DNA of 52,969 bases. It comes from a virus. Each line of letters opens with the position of its first letter. Position 1 is the first letter of the stretch. Position numbers and translations under genes: made by a program. Where the stretch lies: positions 1 through 52,969 of IMG/VR virus record IMGVR_UViG_3300025098_000066. One strand, given 5' to 3'. Under the pieces are notes generated by a model, which had not been told where the DNA came from, did not search any database, and saw only the letters and a program-made list of their open reading frames with translations. This document shows positions 31,647 through 39,627 of this stretch, in pieces.

Positions 31647-32080
31647 TGCCGTTTAAGGGTGCTTTAAAAGACGCACATAACCGCAGTCGTATGTGGGTGG
31701 ACGGTAAGTATATATCATTCTCTCATCCACTTCATAAACCTGGTCGTTATAAGAGTTTTAATGACGCTGCATTCTCTAGTTTTGAAAACTTACCTTCTAC
31801 GAAAGAAGGTTACGTTTATGTAATCTCTAATCCTGCTTGGCCCGAATGGGTTAAGGTAGGTATGGCTATTGATGCTAATGATAGGTGCAGTAGCTATCAG
31901 ACTTCTAGCCCTCTTAGGGATTATGTCCTGCATTGTGCGGTATCGTCTGAGGATAGGCGTAAGGATGAATCTATGGCTCATAAGCTTTTAGATGTAATAT
32001 CCTCTGATCGTAGAGGTGAATGGTTTAAGGTATCTGTTGAGAAGGCTACGGACTGCATAGCGGGTATTCGTAATACATAG
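31646..32080 (+). CDS. GIY-YIG family nuclease, T5orf172/MUG113-like
   Basis: 144 residues. The nuclease core runs from residue 54: GYVYVIS (GIY-YIG equivalent, 55-61), WVKVGMA (68-74), Arg80, YQTSSP (84-89), Glu108 in DESMAHKLL and GEWFKVS (124-130). This is the T5orf172 pattern found in phage and mobile-element proteins. The N-terminal 50 residues are basic and may bind DNA. It may be a free-standing homing-type or host-DNA nuclease. It is coupled to the gene upstream. Confidence 0.75.
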   Translation: MPFKGALKDAHNRSRMWVDGKYISFSHPLHKPGRYKSFNDAAFSSFENLPSTKEGYVYVISNPAWPEWVKVGMAIDANDRCSSYQTSSPLRDYVLHCAVSSEDRRKDESMAHKLLDVISSDRRGEWFKVSVEKATDCIAGIRNT

Positions 32081-32085
32081 AGGTA

Positions 32086-32109
32086 ACCATAGTTATGGTT
32101 TGGTATAAT
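32086..32109 (+). promoter_or_regulatory. operator-like ACCATAGTTATGGT with promoter of the DUF1127 gene
   Basis: ACCATAGTTATGGT (32086-32099) is symmetric except for its centre and abuts TATAAT (32104-32109), an extended -10 with TGG. No clear -35. It is the best copy of a motif also seen at 26908 and 23148. Confidence 0.6.
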
Positions 32110-32143
32110 ATAGTTACTAAAACACTTAACTATGGAGAATATT

Positions 32144-32305
32144 ATGAATTATGTGTTTGCCAGCCTTAATGGTATCTTTAAATCTATCCAGAAATCACAA
32201 CAGCAACGAGCTAACTATTGGCTGTTACAGAATATGTCCGACAGGCAATTAAAGGATATGGGTATATATCGTGGTGAGATTCACCATAAAGTATTTAAAC
32301 CATAG
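32144..32305 (+). CDS. DUF1127 (YjiS-like) small protein
   Basis: 53 residues. YWLLQNMSDRQLKDMGIYRG (25-44), followed by EIHHKVF, fits the DUF1127 pattern of a helix, (L/M)SDRxLKDxGixRxEI and a short tail. These small basic proteins are widespread in Alpha- and Gammaproteobacteria; one member, CcaF1 of Rhodobacter, binds RNA and is associated with CCUCCUCCC-motif sRNAs. GGAG lies upstream of the ATG and it has its own promoter and operator-like site. Presence in a phage suggests interference with host RNA regulation, or partnership with the RNA predicted at 26989; that is inference. Confidence 0.75.
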   Translation: MNYVFASLNGIFKSIQKSQQQRANYWLLQNMSDRQLKDMGIYRGEIHHKVFKP

Positions 32306-32408
32306 GTATGTTATATATATACCGGGGGGCGTAACTACTTTAGTATACCAAGATTTTCAGACTTGTCTACCCTAAAAACATACCATAGCTAATTTATTTG
32401 TTATGGTC

Positions 32409-32438
32409 TTGACTATAGGTTCTAACTAATGTTACAAT
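32409..32438 (+). promoter_or_regulatory. promoter of the packaging/structural operon
   Basis: TTGACT (32409-32414), an 18-bp spacer and TACAAT (32433-32438). A start near 32445 precedes the AAGGAAA ribosome site and TTG start at 32473. Confidence 0.65.
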
Positions 32439-32472
32439 ACAAGCATTGGGTTAGTTCCTAGTAAGGAAACCC

Positions 32473-32709
32473 TTGGTAAACCTCATATACATCCGTGCCG
32501 CCATTCTTCAAGCCACAGGCAAGAAGCTTAGTCTAGAGCAGGTCAGAGATTATCTCCTATCTGAGGGATTAATCTCTACCCGCCAGGCCCAGGATGAAAA
32601 CCTTATATTTCGTGGTTACGACGAATTCTTTGGTTTTGATGAAGCTTCAACAACAGTTGAGCAAGCAGATCATTACGTTGATAGGGAAAAGAAACATGAA
32701 GATGACTAA
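32473..32709 (+). CDS. hypothetical 78-residue protein, TTG start
   Basis: Starts with TTG after AAGGAAACCC. Helical N-terminus (RAAILQATGKKLSLEQVRDYLLSEGLI, helix-turn-helix-like spacing), then acidic. Typical of conserved small proteins at the head of HMO-type structural operons. The next gene starts inside its 3' end. Confidence 0.6.
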   Translation: MVNLIYIRAAILQATGKKLSLEQVRDYLLSEGLISTRQAQDENLIFRGYDEFFGFDEASTTVEQADHYVDREKKHEDD

Positions 32710-32839
32710 AGCGAAGTGCGGTGCGTCTAATCCTCCTGCGGGTAAACCTGCGAAGGTTAAGATGATGGGCGGTGGTATGGCGATGAAAAAGAAGCCTGGA
32801 TACAGCTACGGCGGTATGGCTTCTAAAAAGAAGAAATAA
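32696..32839 (+). CDS. Lys/Gly/Met-rich small protein
   Basis: 47 residues from MKMTKAKCGAS, ending GGMASKKKK. The shorter start has an AGGGAAAAG ribosome site and excludes an out-of-character leader. Low-complexity basic protein of the kind packed before the terminase in marine podoviruses; possibly a packaged DNA-binding peptide. Its TAA overlaps the next ATG. Confidence 0.6.
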   Translation: MKMTKAKCGASNPPAGKPAKVKMMGGGMAMKKKPGYSYGGMASKKKK

Positions 32840-33036
32840 TGTTTGTTGGGGTATTACTTCTCTGTATGTCCGTAGTCGATGTTTCGAGTTGCGACGTACA
32901 GATGAAGCCCAATACTTTCTACTCCACTCGAAACGAGTGTGCAGGAGAAATGTTAAAAATTGCTAAATACGCAGCGAATAGACTGCAACTGGTGACCAAG
33001 CCCTACTGTTTTAAATTAGAGGGGCAAAACATCTAG
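32839..33036 (+). CDS. small exported protein with two or more disulphide-type Cys
   Basis: 65 residues. A hydrophobic start (MFVGVLLLCMSVVDVSSC) looks like a signal peptide; the remainder contains Cys residues (CDVQ, NECAGEM, PYCFK) consistent with disulphides outside the cytoplasm. A similar design is seen at 38977. Function is unknown. Confidence 0.55.
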   Translation: MFVGVLLLCMSVVDVSSCDVQMKPNTFYSTRNECAGEMLKIAKYAANRLQLVTKPYCFKLEGQNI

Positions 33037-33056
33037 CATACTTCGGGGAGGGGGTA

Positions 33057-33512
33057 ATGCTTGCAGAAATTGCGATGGCAAATGCTGCCTTCGGGGTAAT
33101 TAAATCCGCTGTACAGAATGGTAGAGAATTAGCTCAATGCGGTAAATCGATCAGTGACTTTTTAAGCGCAGAAGACAGTCTTAAAGACAAAGCTGAGAGC
33201 GATAAGAAGTCTATATTTAAAAAGGTCATGGGCAAAGATACAGCCGACTTTGAGAGCTTCCTAGCCCTAGATCAGATCAAAGAACAACGCCGCCAGCTTG
33301 AAAGTCATATGCGGCTCTACGGACGCCCTGGATTGTACGATAGCTGGGTAGAATACCAGGGACAGGCTCGTAAAGCACGCAAAGCGGCTGAGAAGCAGCG
33401 CCAGAAGGAAAGAGAAGAGCTTATAGAAGCTATCTCTATTTTCGCCGGGGTTATTCTTATTTTCGGCATGGCGGTAGGCGGCGCTTACCTTTTTTATATT
33501 TATAAGATGTGA
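33057..33512 (+). CDS. membrane protein with C-terminal helix, marine podovirus conserved
   Basis: 151 residues. A soluble helical body and a Lys/Arg/Glu-rich helix (KARKAAEKQRQKEREELI) lead into one C-terminal membrane span (about 125-148, IFAGVILIFGMAVGGAYLFY). This type is common next to small Lys-rich genes in marine podoviruses. It may be a holin-like or envelope-associated protein. The ribosome site GGGGAGGGGG also contains GGGAGG. Confidence 0.6.
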   Translation: MLAEIAMANAAFGVIKSAVQNGRELAQCGKSISDFLSAEDSLKDKAESDKKSIFKKVMGKDTADFESFLALDQIKEQRRQLESHMRLYGRPGLYDSWVEYQGQARKARKAAEKQRQKEREELIEAISIFAGVILIFGMAVGGAYLFYIYKM

Positions 33513-33519
33513 AGTCAGC

Positions 33520-33762
33520 ATGGCAAAGATCGATAAATCTAAGATGAAGTGCAACAAGCCCCGCCGCACACCTGACGGGCCTAAGAAGTTTGTTGTTAAG
33601 GCATGTGAGGGCGGCAAGGAAAAGATCGTCAGGTATGGCGACCCTGATATGAAAATTAAGAAGAGCAACCCTAAACGCCGTAAATCATTCCGTGCCAGAC
33701 ATAAGTGCGACACGGCTAAATCTAAACTAACGGCCCGCTATTGGTCATGTAAGAATTGGTGA
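33520..33762 (+). CDS. conserved basic Cys-containing phage protein
   Basis: 80 residues. MKCNKPRRTPDGPKKFVVKA, KIVRYGDPDM, KKSNPKRRKSFRARHKC and LTARYWSCK form a pattern repeated in many marine phages (Cys, RRT, RYGD, SFRARHxC, YWSCKxW). Its conserved Cys and His suggest zinc binding and its charge suggests nucleic-acid contact. Probably a virion-associated or packaging accessory protein; no proven role. Confidence 0.7.
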   Translation: MAKIDKSKMKCNKPRRTPDGPKKFVVKACEGGKEKIVRYGDPDMKIKKSNPKRRKSFRARHKCDTAKSKLTARYWSCKNW

Positions 33763-33766
33763 TTTG

Positions 33767-33934
33767 ATGGCTACTAAAAAGAAAAAAGAATTAACTGATC
33801 GCCAGAAAGAAACTCTGAAACGTCATTCCTCGCATCACACCCCAAAGCATATGGCTATGATGCGTAAGCTTATGAAGGATGGAATGAGTTTTACCGCTTC
33901 CCATAAAAAAGCACAAAAAGAAGTGGGTAAATAA
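33767..33934 (+). CDS. small Lys-rich conserved protein
   Basis: 55 residues: MATKKKKELTDRQKETLKRH, then SSHHTPKHMAMMRKLMKDGM and a SFTASHKKAQKEVGK end. The pattern Q-K-x-T-L-x-R-H-S-x-H-H-T-x-x-H-M is a known marine-phage small protein type (DUF6496-like). Its stop abuts the next ATG. Confidence 0.65.
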   Translation: MATKKKKELTDRQKETLKRHSSHHTPKHMAMMRKLMKDGMSFTASHKKAQKEVGK

Positions 33935-34102
33935 ATGGCGGCTAAGAAAAAGAAAACCAAGAAGGATGCCTGTTACGAAAAAGTAACCAGAGCAATGCCA
34001 AAGAACTCTGCATACCGCAGCGGTCACATGGTTCGTTGCCGCAAAGTTGGTGCTAAAAATTACAACATAGGCGGTAAGAAAAGTGGCAGCAAAAAAAAGT
34101 AG
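33935..34102 (+). CDS. small Lys-rich protein with paired Cys
   Basis: 55 residues starting MAAKKKKTKKDACYEKV. The part YRSGHMVRCRKVGAKNY resembles a conserved YxSGxxVxCRKVGAKN motif of marine-phage small proteins. Starts one base after the previous stop and overlaps the GTG start of the next gene. Confidence 0.65.
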   Translation: MAAKKKKTKKDACYEKVTRAMPKNSAYRSGHMVRCRKVGAKNYNIGGKKSGSKKK

Positions 34103-34328
34103 CACAGGTAGCGGCCTAAAAAAGTGGTTCGGTCAGAACGGCGGCAAGGGCTGGGTTAACTGCAAGACAGGTGGCCCCTGTGGGCGTAAATCTAAAAAGA
34201 GTGGTGGGTCATACCCTGCCTGTAGGCCCACTATGGCTCAGTGTAAAACTAAGGCAGGTAAAGCAGCCACGGCAAAGAAAACTTCTTCCAAGAAGGTAAA
34301 TTGGAAACCTAAGAGGAAGAAAAAATGA
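34083..34328 (+). CDS. Cys/Lys/Gly-rich DUF5872-like protein
   Basis: 81 residues, GTG start. LKKWFGQNGGKGWVNCKTGG, CGRKSKKSGGSYPACRP and MAQCKTKAGKA follow the arrangement KxWF...W(V/N)xC...PCGR...YPxCRP of a conserved phage family with four or more Cys, probably zinc-binding. The C-terminus is pure Lys/Arg. Overlaps neighbours at both ends. Confidence 0.7.
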   Translation: MAAKKSSTGSGLKKWFGQNGGKGWVNCKTGGPCGRKSKKSGGSYPACRPTMAQCKTKAGKAATAKKTSSKKVNWKPKRKKK

Positions 34329-34600
34329 GCGAAGATCGCCTTACCCGAATTGAGGATAAGTTGGACGCACTCTCAAACGCAGTTATCACCCTCGCCCGCA
34401 TGGAAGAGCGTATGATTACTGTTTTTAAGCGTATGGATAATATTGATGACCAACAGAAAGCTCTTTGGGATCGTATCGTTAAGCTAGACCAGCTTACTGC
34501 GTCCAGAGGCCATAAGCTTCAGTTCTTTGAGCGCATTTGGTGGATCGTATTTACAGCGTCCATAGGTGCTGGGTTCGTATATATGAGGACAATGGGATGA
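34325..34600 (+). CDS. coiled-coil plus membrane helix protein, holin candidate
   Basis: 91 residues. An amphipathic coiled coil (about 4-65) with regular Leu/Ile/Met heptads, then WWIVFTASIGAGFVYM (about 73-88) as a single membrane span with a short tail. This is the layout of XhlA-type or class III-like holins and of phage membrane accessory proteins. No other holin is obvious, and the endolysin lacks an N-terminal signal, so this gene, 39134 and 28488 are the holin candidates. Confidence 0.55.
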   Translation: MSEDRLTRIEDKLDALSNAVITLARMEERMITVFKRMDNIDDQQKALWDRIVKLDQLTASRGHKLQFFERIWWIVFTASIGAGFVYMRTMG

Positions 34601-34977
34601 GCCGCATAGAGAAAGAATATTCAGAAAAGCAACAAGCTTTCCTAGATTGTCTTATGGGTGAAGCCCAGGGCAATATTCGTACTGCCATGAACATTGCAGG
34701 ATACGCTTCTACTACAAGGCTATCTGACGTGGTTAACCCCCTAAAAGATGAGATTGTAGAACGTGCCTCTCTAATGTTGGCTATGAATGCCCCTAAAGCG
34801 GCGTATGGAATTATTAACGTACTAGAAGACCCTAGTTCCCTGGGCGCACGGAACGCCATTTCAGCGGCACGGGAAGTTTTAGATCGATCTGGTCTGGTCA
34901 AAAAAGAGCAGATAGAAGTAAGCAATACAGGCGGCGGTATGTTCATCCTACCACCGAAACAGGATGTGGCAGAATAA
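34597..34977 (+). CDS. terS: terminase small subunit
   Basis: 126 residues from the ATG overlapping the previous TGA (ATGA). SEKQQAFLDCLMGEAQGNIR followed by AMNIAGYA is the N-terminal helix-turn-helix signature of phage small terminases (LTxKQxxFxxxY-like, TNAxxAAxxAGY). A helical middle with SLMLAMNAPKAAYGIINVLED and a C-terminal region follow. It recognises concatemeric DNA and recruits the large subunit, whose gene overlaps it by 14 bases. Confidence 0.85.
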   Translation: MSRIEKEYSEKQQAFLDCLMGEAQGNIRTAMNIAGYASTTRLSDVVNPLKDEIVERASLMLAMNAPKAAYGIINVLEDPSSLGARNAISAAREVLDRSGLVKKEQIEVSNTGGGMFILPPKQDVAE

Positions 34978-36820
34978 GAAACGTGTAAATTCTACCGCCA
35001 AGCTACCTTATGCATACGTTGAAAGCCCCGACGATCCACTAGTAGCTGTCCCTGACCCAGAAATGGTGAAGTTGGTAGAAGAAGCCTTAGATGGATTAGA
35101 GGAAGGCCACTCAAGTCGCAGAGTATCAGATTGGCTGACCGATAAGACCGGGGTTAAGATAAGCCATCAAGGCATCATTAACATCTGGAAAGAGCGTAGG
35201 CCAAACTCCAAACGCTTAAAGAAGTTAGCCAAGCAGCGTAAGAAAACCCGCCCTAAGACGCACGAAGAAAAGAAGTTAGCTGCGGTCAAGCGTAAGAAGT
35301 CAGATGCCAAACGTGTTCTGACCATGACCGAAAAGAAGCTGGCACAACTTGAAAGCTCTGATGAAGACACCACGGTTTCGGACACACTCGACTTTGGCTC
35401 TATCGCCACACAAAAGCAAACCCAAGAAGTCGTATTCGCCCCAAATCCAGGGCCGCAAACCGATTTTCTCGCAGCGCCAGAGAGAGAAGTCCTGTTCGGG
35501 GGCGCAGCGGGAGGCGGAAAAAGCTACAGTCTACTCGCAGATCCCATGCGCTATTTTTCAAATCCTGCATTCAGTGGACTCATCCTTCGCCGCACAAACG
35601 ACGAATTGCGTGAGTTGGTTTTCAAGTCACAAGAACTCTATCCGAAAGCGTACCCAGGAGCGAAATGGCAGGAAAAGAAAAGCCAATGGACGTTCCCTTC
35701 TGGAGCAAGACTATGGATGACATATCTTGAGCGTGACGAAGATGTCATGCGTTACCAAGGTCAGTCCTTCTCCTACATTGGGGTAGATGAACTAACTCAG
35801 TATAGTAGTCCCTACAGTTTCAATTATTTACGATCTCGATTGCGTACAACAGACCCTGATTTGCCTACCTACATGCGGGCAACGACGAACCCAGGTGGCC
35901 CTGGGCATCAATGGGTCAAGAAGATGTTTATAGATCCCGCTCCACCAAACAAAAAGTTTGTGGCGCAAGACCTCGAAACAGGTAAACCCCTTGTTTACCC
36001 CGAAACGCATGAAAAGGCAGGTGATCCTTTATTCTACCGCAGGTTCATTCCTGCGAGTTTATACGATAACCCTTACCTAGCTGACGATGGGGCGTATGAG
36101 GCAAATCTTTTGTCTTTGCCAGAGAACCAAAGACGGCAATTACTAGAAGGGGATTGGGCGGTAGCGGATGGCGCTGCGTTCCCAGAGTTTAAACAATCGG
36201 TTCATGTGGTAGAACCTTTCGACATACCATCTGAATGGGTACGATTTAGATCAGCGGATTACGGATATAGTTCGTGGAGTGCAGTACACTGGTTCGCAAT
36301 AGACCCTGCCTACGAAACTCTGATCGTTTATAGGGAGCTATATCTCAGTAAGCATACAGGCAAAGACTTAGCAGCCGCTGTTATGGAAGCTGAAGTGGGA
36401 GACAGGATTAACTACGGCGTCTTGGATAGCTCATGTTGGCACAACCGAGGACAAATAGGCCCTTCCATTGCAGAGGAAATGATAAACATGGGATGCAGAT
36501 GGCGTCCTAGTGATAGATCCTCTGGAGCAAGGGTAGCTGGTAAGAACCAATTTCATCAACGCTTGAAGGTAGACGAAGCTACAGAGCAACCGGGTATAGT
36601 TTTCTTTGATACTTGCCGCCAGATTATAGCGGATCTTCCTTCGATACCATCTGATCCCAAGGGTAGCGATGACATCGATCCTAGATACGCCACCGACCAT
36701 GCCTACGACAGTGTTCGCTACGGAATAATGAGCCGACCTAGGGCATTTTCACCTTTCGATATGGGTAGAGGCGTACCTGAACGCACTTACAGACCATCAG
36801 ATTCAGCATTTGGATACTAA
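34964..36820 (+). CDS. terL: terminase large subunit
   Basis: 618 residues. The ATPase has Walker A GGAAGGGKS (179-187), Walker B YIGVDE (271-276) and coupling motif TTNPGG; the nuclease carries acidic residues in RSADYGYS, GVLDSS and DPRYATDHAYDSVRY. It packages DNA through the portal and cuts concatemers. The first 160 residues are an extra domain: a helix-turn-helix-like segment (SRRVSDWLTDKTGVKISHQG) and a Lys/Arg-rich linker, possibly aiding DNA choice. Confidence 0.95.
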   Translation: MWQNKKRVNSTAKLPYAYVESPDDPLVAVPDPEMVKLVEEALDGLEEGHSSRRVSDWLTDKTGVKISHQGIINIWKERRPNSKRLKKLAKQRKKTRPKTHEEKKLAAVKRKKSDAKRVLTMTEKKLAQLESSDEDTTVSDTLDFGSIATQKQTQEVVFAPNPGPQTDFLAAPEREVLFGGAAGGGKSYSLLADPMRYFSNPAFSGLILRRTNDELRELVFKSQELYPKAYPGAKWQEKKSQWTFPSGARLWMTYLERDEDVMRYQGQSFSYIGVDELTQYSSPYSFNYLRSRLRTTDPDLPTYMRATTNPGGPGHQWVKKMFIDPAPPNKKFVAQDLETGKPLVYPETHEKAGDPLFYRRFIPASLYDNPYLADDGAYEANLLSLPENQRRQLLEGDWAVADGAAFPEFKQSVHVVEPFDIPSEWVRFRSADYGYSSWSAVHWFAIDPAYETLIVYRELYLSKHTGKDLAAAVMEAEVGDRINYGVLDSSCWHNRGQIGPSIAEEMINMGCRWRPSDRSSGARVAGKNQFHQRLKVDEATEQPGIVFFDTCRQIIADLPSIPSDPKGSDDIDPRYATDHAYDSVRYGIMSRPRAFSPFDMGRGVPERTYRPSDSAFGY

Positions 36821-36823
36821 AAT

Positions 36824-38977
36824 ATGGCTTTAATGGACAGACCAGAAAATTCTAACATGGAAGACGCTACCGAAACGGATCGTGTAGTGGCTTTGGAAGA
36901 AGATGGTGACGTAGAGCAGGAGAATACAGAGTATTCTGGGGTTGTTTCGTTTATTGACGGGCAGTTTCGTAGGTCAAAAGACCATCGACGCACTGACGAA
37001 GACCGATGGCTGACCGCATACCGCAATTACCGTGGTATATACGGGGCAGATGTACAGTTCACTGACACTGAGAAGTCCCAAGCATTTATTAAAATCACAA
37101 AAACTAAGGTATTAGCCGCATACGCACAGGTTGTGGACGTACTTTTCGCTGGTGGCAAGTATCCTCTAGGTATTGAGCAGCGTAAATTCCCAAATAACGT
37201 GGCTGACGCTGTACATTTTGATCCTAACTCCCTGACAACGGAAAAAGTTAAAGATAAAGTAGGCGTAGACTACAAAGTACCTCGTAATATCGTGCGTCCT
37301 GAGATCGCCAAAGAGTTAGGTGTGTACTCAGAGAAGTTAAAGCCGATTGAGGGCGAGCTTGAGGTTGGTGCAGGTACAAATCCTGGTTCTATTACGTTTG
37401 AACCTGCTAAAGTTGCCGCTCAGAAGATGGAAAAGCGTATGCATGACCAGCTTGAGGAGTCTCAAGCGTCTAAGCACCTACGTTCAATGGCATTTGAGTG
37501 TGCATTGCTGGGGCATGGCCTAATCAAAGGGCCATTTGCCCACGATAAGGAATATCCTCGCTGGACTGACGAAGGTGAGTACGATCCTCTCTTTGAAACT
37601 ATTCCTAAAGTAGAATTCGTCAGCATTTGGGACTTCTATCCCGATCCAGACGCCAGAAATATGGCGGAAGCTGAGTATACGGTACAACGGCATCGTTTAA
37701 ACCGCTCTCAGATGCGGGGACTAAAGAAACGCCCCCATTTCCGTGATGAAAGCATTGAATTGGCGATTGAGTATGGCCCTAGCTACACCAGAGCCTATTG
37801 GGAAGACGCTTTAGAGGACAATGCCAGTTCAGATCAAATAGATCGCTACGAAGTACTGGAGTATTGGGGCGTTATTGATGCCGAATTGGCTGAAGAAGCC
37901 GATCTGGACATCCCAGACGAATATGAGGATCAGGACGAAATACAGGTCAATATATGGGTCTGTAACGGTCAAATCCTGCGTTTAGTGCTAAATCCGTTCA
38001 CTCCTAGCCGTATTCCCTACCATGCAGTTCCATATGAGCTTAACCCGTATAGCTTTTTTGGTATTGGTGTTGCAGAGAACATGGAAGATACCCAACTTCT
38101 AATGAACGGTTTTTACCGTATGGCAATTGATAACGGGGCGCTATCAGGTAACCTTCTGATTGAGATTGATGAAACTAATCTAGTACCTGGTCAGGATCTA
38201 AGTGTGTACCCAGGCAAGGTGTTTCGGCGTCAGGCGGGTGCGCCAGGACAGGCCATATTTGGAACCAAATTCCCTAACGTATCGCAAGAATTAATGATGA
38301 TGTTTGATAAGTCCCGCCAGCTTGCTGATGAGGCTACAGGCATTCCTAGCTACTCTCACGGCACTACAGGAGTTATGGGGGTAGGTCGTACCGCTAGTGG
38401 TATGTCGATGTTGATGGGTGCTGCACAGGCTAACATCAAAGCGGTGGTGCGAAACATCGATGACTACTTATTGGCTCCGCTGGGTAAGGCGTTATTCAGT
38501 TTCAACATGCAATTTAACTTTGACAAGGAATTTGTTGGGGATTTGGAAGTTATTGCTAAAGGCACGGAAAGCCTAATGCGTAATGAGATCCGCAGCCAGC
38601 GTCTGCTCCAGTTCATGCAGATGACCCAGAACCAACAGATGGCTCCGTTTGTTAAATACGATTATGTTTTGCGTGAGTTGGCGGCGTCGATGGACTTGGA
38701 TGAAGACAAGATCCTTAACGATCAACGTGAGGCGATTATACAAGCTAAGATGATGGCAGAGATCCAAGCGATGATGCCCCAGCCTGAAGGCCCTCCAGCG
38801 CCCCCAGAAGGTGGCCCACCTAATCCTAGTGATCCGACAGGAACAGGCGGCGGAAACATAGCACCAGGAGAGGCTCCCGTACCAGGAGCAGAAGGCTTCA
38901 CAGGCGCAGGTGGTGGAGACAATGGGGGGCAGCAACCCGCACCCCCTAATGCCGCACCACAAGGACAGCCTCAGTAA
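36824..38977 (+). CDS. portal protein
   Basis: 717 residues. Forms the dodecameric vertex ring for packaging and tail joining. The central part (KVEFVSIWDFYPDPDARNMA, YHAVPYELNPYSFFGIGVAE, DNGALSGNLLIEID) has the WDxxPDPxA and PYExxPYSFxGxGxxE patterns of podovirus portals. The last 70 residues are Pro/Gly/Gln-rich and probably disordered. Three bases after terL; its TAA overlaps the next ATG. Confidence 0.93.
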   Translation: MALMDRPENSNMEDATETDRVVALEEDGDVEQENTEYSGVVSFIDGQFRRSKDHRRTDEDRWLTAYRNYRGIYGADVQFTDTEKSQAFIKITKTKVLAAYAQVVDVLFAGGKYPLGIEQRKFPNNVADAVHFDPNSLTTEKVKDKVGVDYKVPRNIVRPEIAKELGVYSEKLKPIEGELEVGAGTNPGSITFEPAKVAAQKMEKRMHDQLEESQASKHLRSMAFECALLGHGLIKGPFAHDKEYPRWTDEGEYDPLFETIPKVEFVSIWDFYPDPDARNMAEAEYTVQRHRLNRSQMRGLKKRPHFRDESIELAIEYGPSYTRAYWEDALEDNASSDQIDRYEVLEYWGVIDAELAEEADLDIPDEYEDQDEIQVNIWVCNGQILRLVLNPFTPSRIPYHAVPYELNPYSFFGIGVAENMEDTQLLMNGFYRMAIDNGALSGNLLIEIDETNLVPGQDLSVYPGKVFRRQAGAPGQAIFGTKFPNVSQELMMMFDKSRQLADEATGIPSYSHGTTGVMGVGRTASGMSMLMGAAQANIKAVVRNIDDYLLAPLGKALFSFNMQFNFDKEFVGDLEVIAKGTESLMRNEIRSQRLLQFMQMTQNQQMAPFVKYDYVLRELAASMDLDEDKILNDQREAIIQAKMMAEIQAMMPQPEGPPAPPEGGPPNPSDPTGTGGGNIAPGEAPVPGAEGFTGAGGGDNGGQQPAPPNAAPQGQPQ

Positions 38978-39141
38978 TGTGGGTACTTCTGTTTTTTCAG
39001 ATATTGAATAGCAACGTAACGCATTACCAGCTAGGCCAGTATCCTAGCGAGAAAATCTGCATGGAAGAAATGACTAAGGCGAGTGTTCTAGTCACTACCA
39101 ACAACATTGCGTTGTACTGTTTCGAGGTGATCAATGAATAA
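38977..39141 (+). CDS. small exported Cys-containing protein
   Basis: 54 residues: MWVLLFFQILNSNVTHYQLG, then PSEKICMEEM and NIALYCFEVINE. A short hydrophobic start suggests export, and two Cys could pair. TAATG overlap upstream and an 8-bp overlap downstream support translation. Resembles the protein at 32839 in layout. Function is unknown. Confidence 0.55.
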   Translation: MWVLLFFQILNSNVTHYQLGQYPSEKICMEEMTKASVLVTTNNIALYCFEVINE

Positions 39142-39412
39142 CGTAAAATTACCTATAGCTTTGGTTTTAGCTATGGCTATTCAGTTCGGTGGTGCAATTT
39201 GGTGGGTATCCCAGCAAGCATATATTATCGAAAGCTTGCGTGAAGAAGTGTCTGAATTACAGGAAATTACAGAAGTTCTAGGCTTAGACGTAAACCAACT
39301 TATCCTGTTCGCAACATTTACGGAAAATCGCTGGGCGGAAGCTTACGCAGAGGACATGACTTATATACGCCAATTTGGCACAAAAGCTGTCCCTAAAAAT
39401 ACAGGTAAATAA
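39134..39412 (+). CDS. membrane protein with coiled coil
   Basis: 92 residues. An N-terminal membrane helix (about 7-28, IALVLAMAIQFGGAIWWVS) is followed by a coiled-coil segment (IIESLREEVSELQEITEVLG) and an aromatic C-terminal part. Found between portal and scaffold genes, where several marine podoviruses carry small membrane proteins. It may be a holin or an envelope factor. Confidence 0.55.
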   Translation: MNNVKLPIALVLAMAIQFGGAIWWVSQQAYIIESLREEVSELQEITEVLGLDVNQLILFATFTENRWAEAYAEDMTYIRQFGTKAVPKNTGK

Positions 39413-39627
39413 TGGATAAGAGCTTTTATCGTCTATTGCTTCCTTTGGTGAATAACAAAGAGCAAATGAACCTACTGCACTATTACGTTGCGGCTAGAAT
39501 TGAAGGTCTTCGTGACCTTCTAGAAAAACAAAAAGACCCCCAGAGAATTTTAGAAGTTCAGGGGGCAATAAAAGAACTTCGTAGATTTAAAACGCTTCGT
39601 GACGAAGTGATTAAGGGTGCAGAATAA
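39412..39627 (+). CDS. hypothetical helical protein
   Basis: 71 residues, all-helical and charged (LRDLLEKQKDPQRILEVQGA, ELRRFKTLRDEV). Starts within the previous TAA and ends within the next ATG (TAATG). A capsid-assembly helper is possible from position; no family is recognised. Confidence 0.55.
   Translation: MDKSFYRLLLPLVNNKEQMNLLHYYVAARIEGLRDLLEKQKDPQRILEVQGAIKELRRFKTLRDEVIKGAE

Noticed and set aside
34537-34596. 20-codon extension of the small terminase
   Set aside because: Out of frame inside the upstream membrane protein; ATGA overlap at 34597 and the usual family N-terminus support the shorter form.
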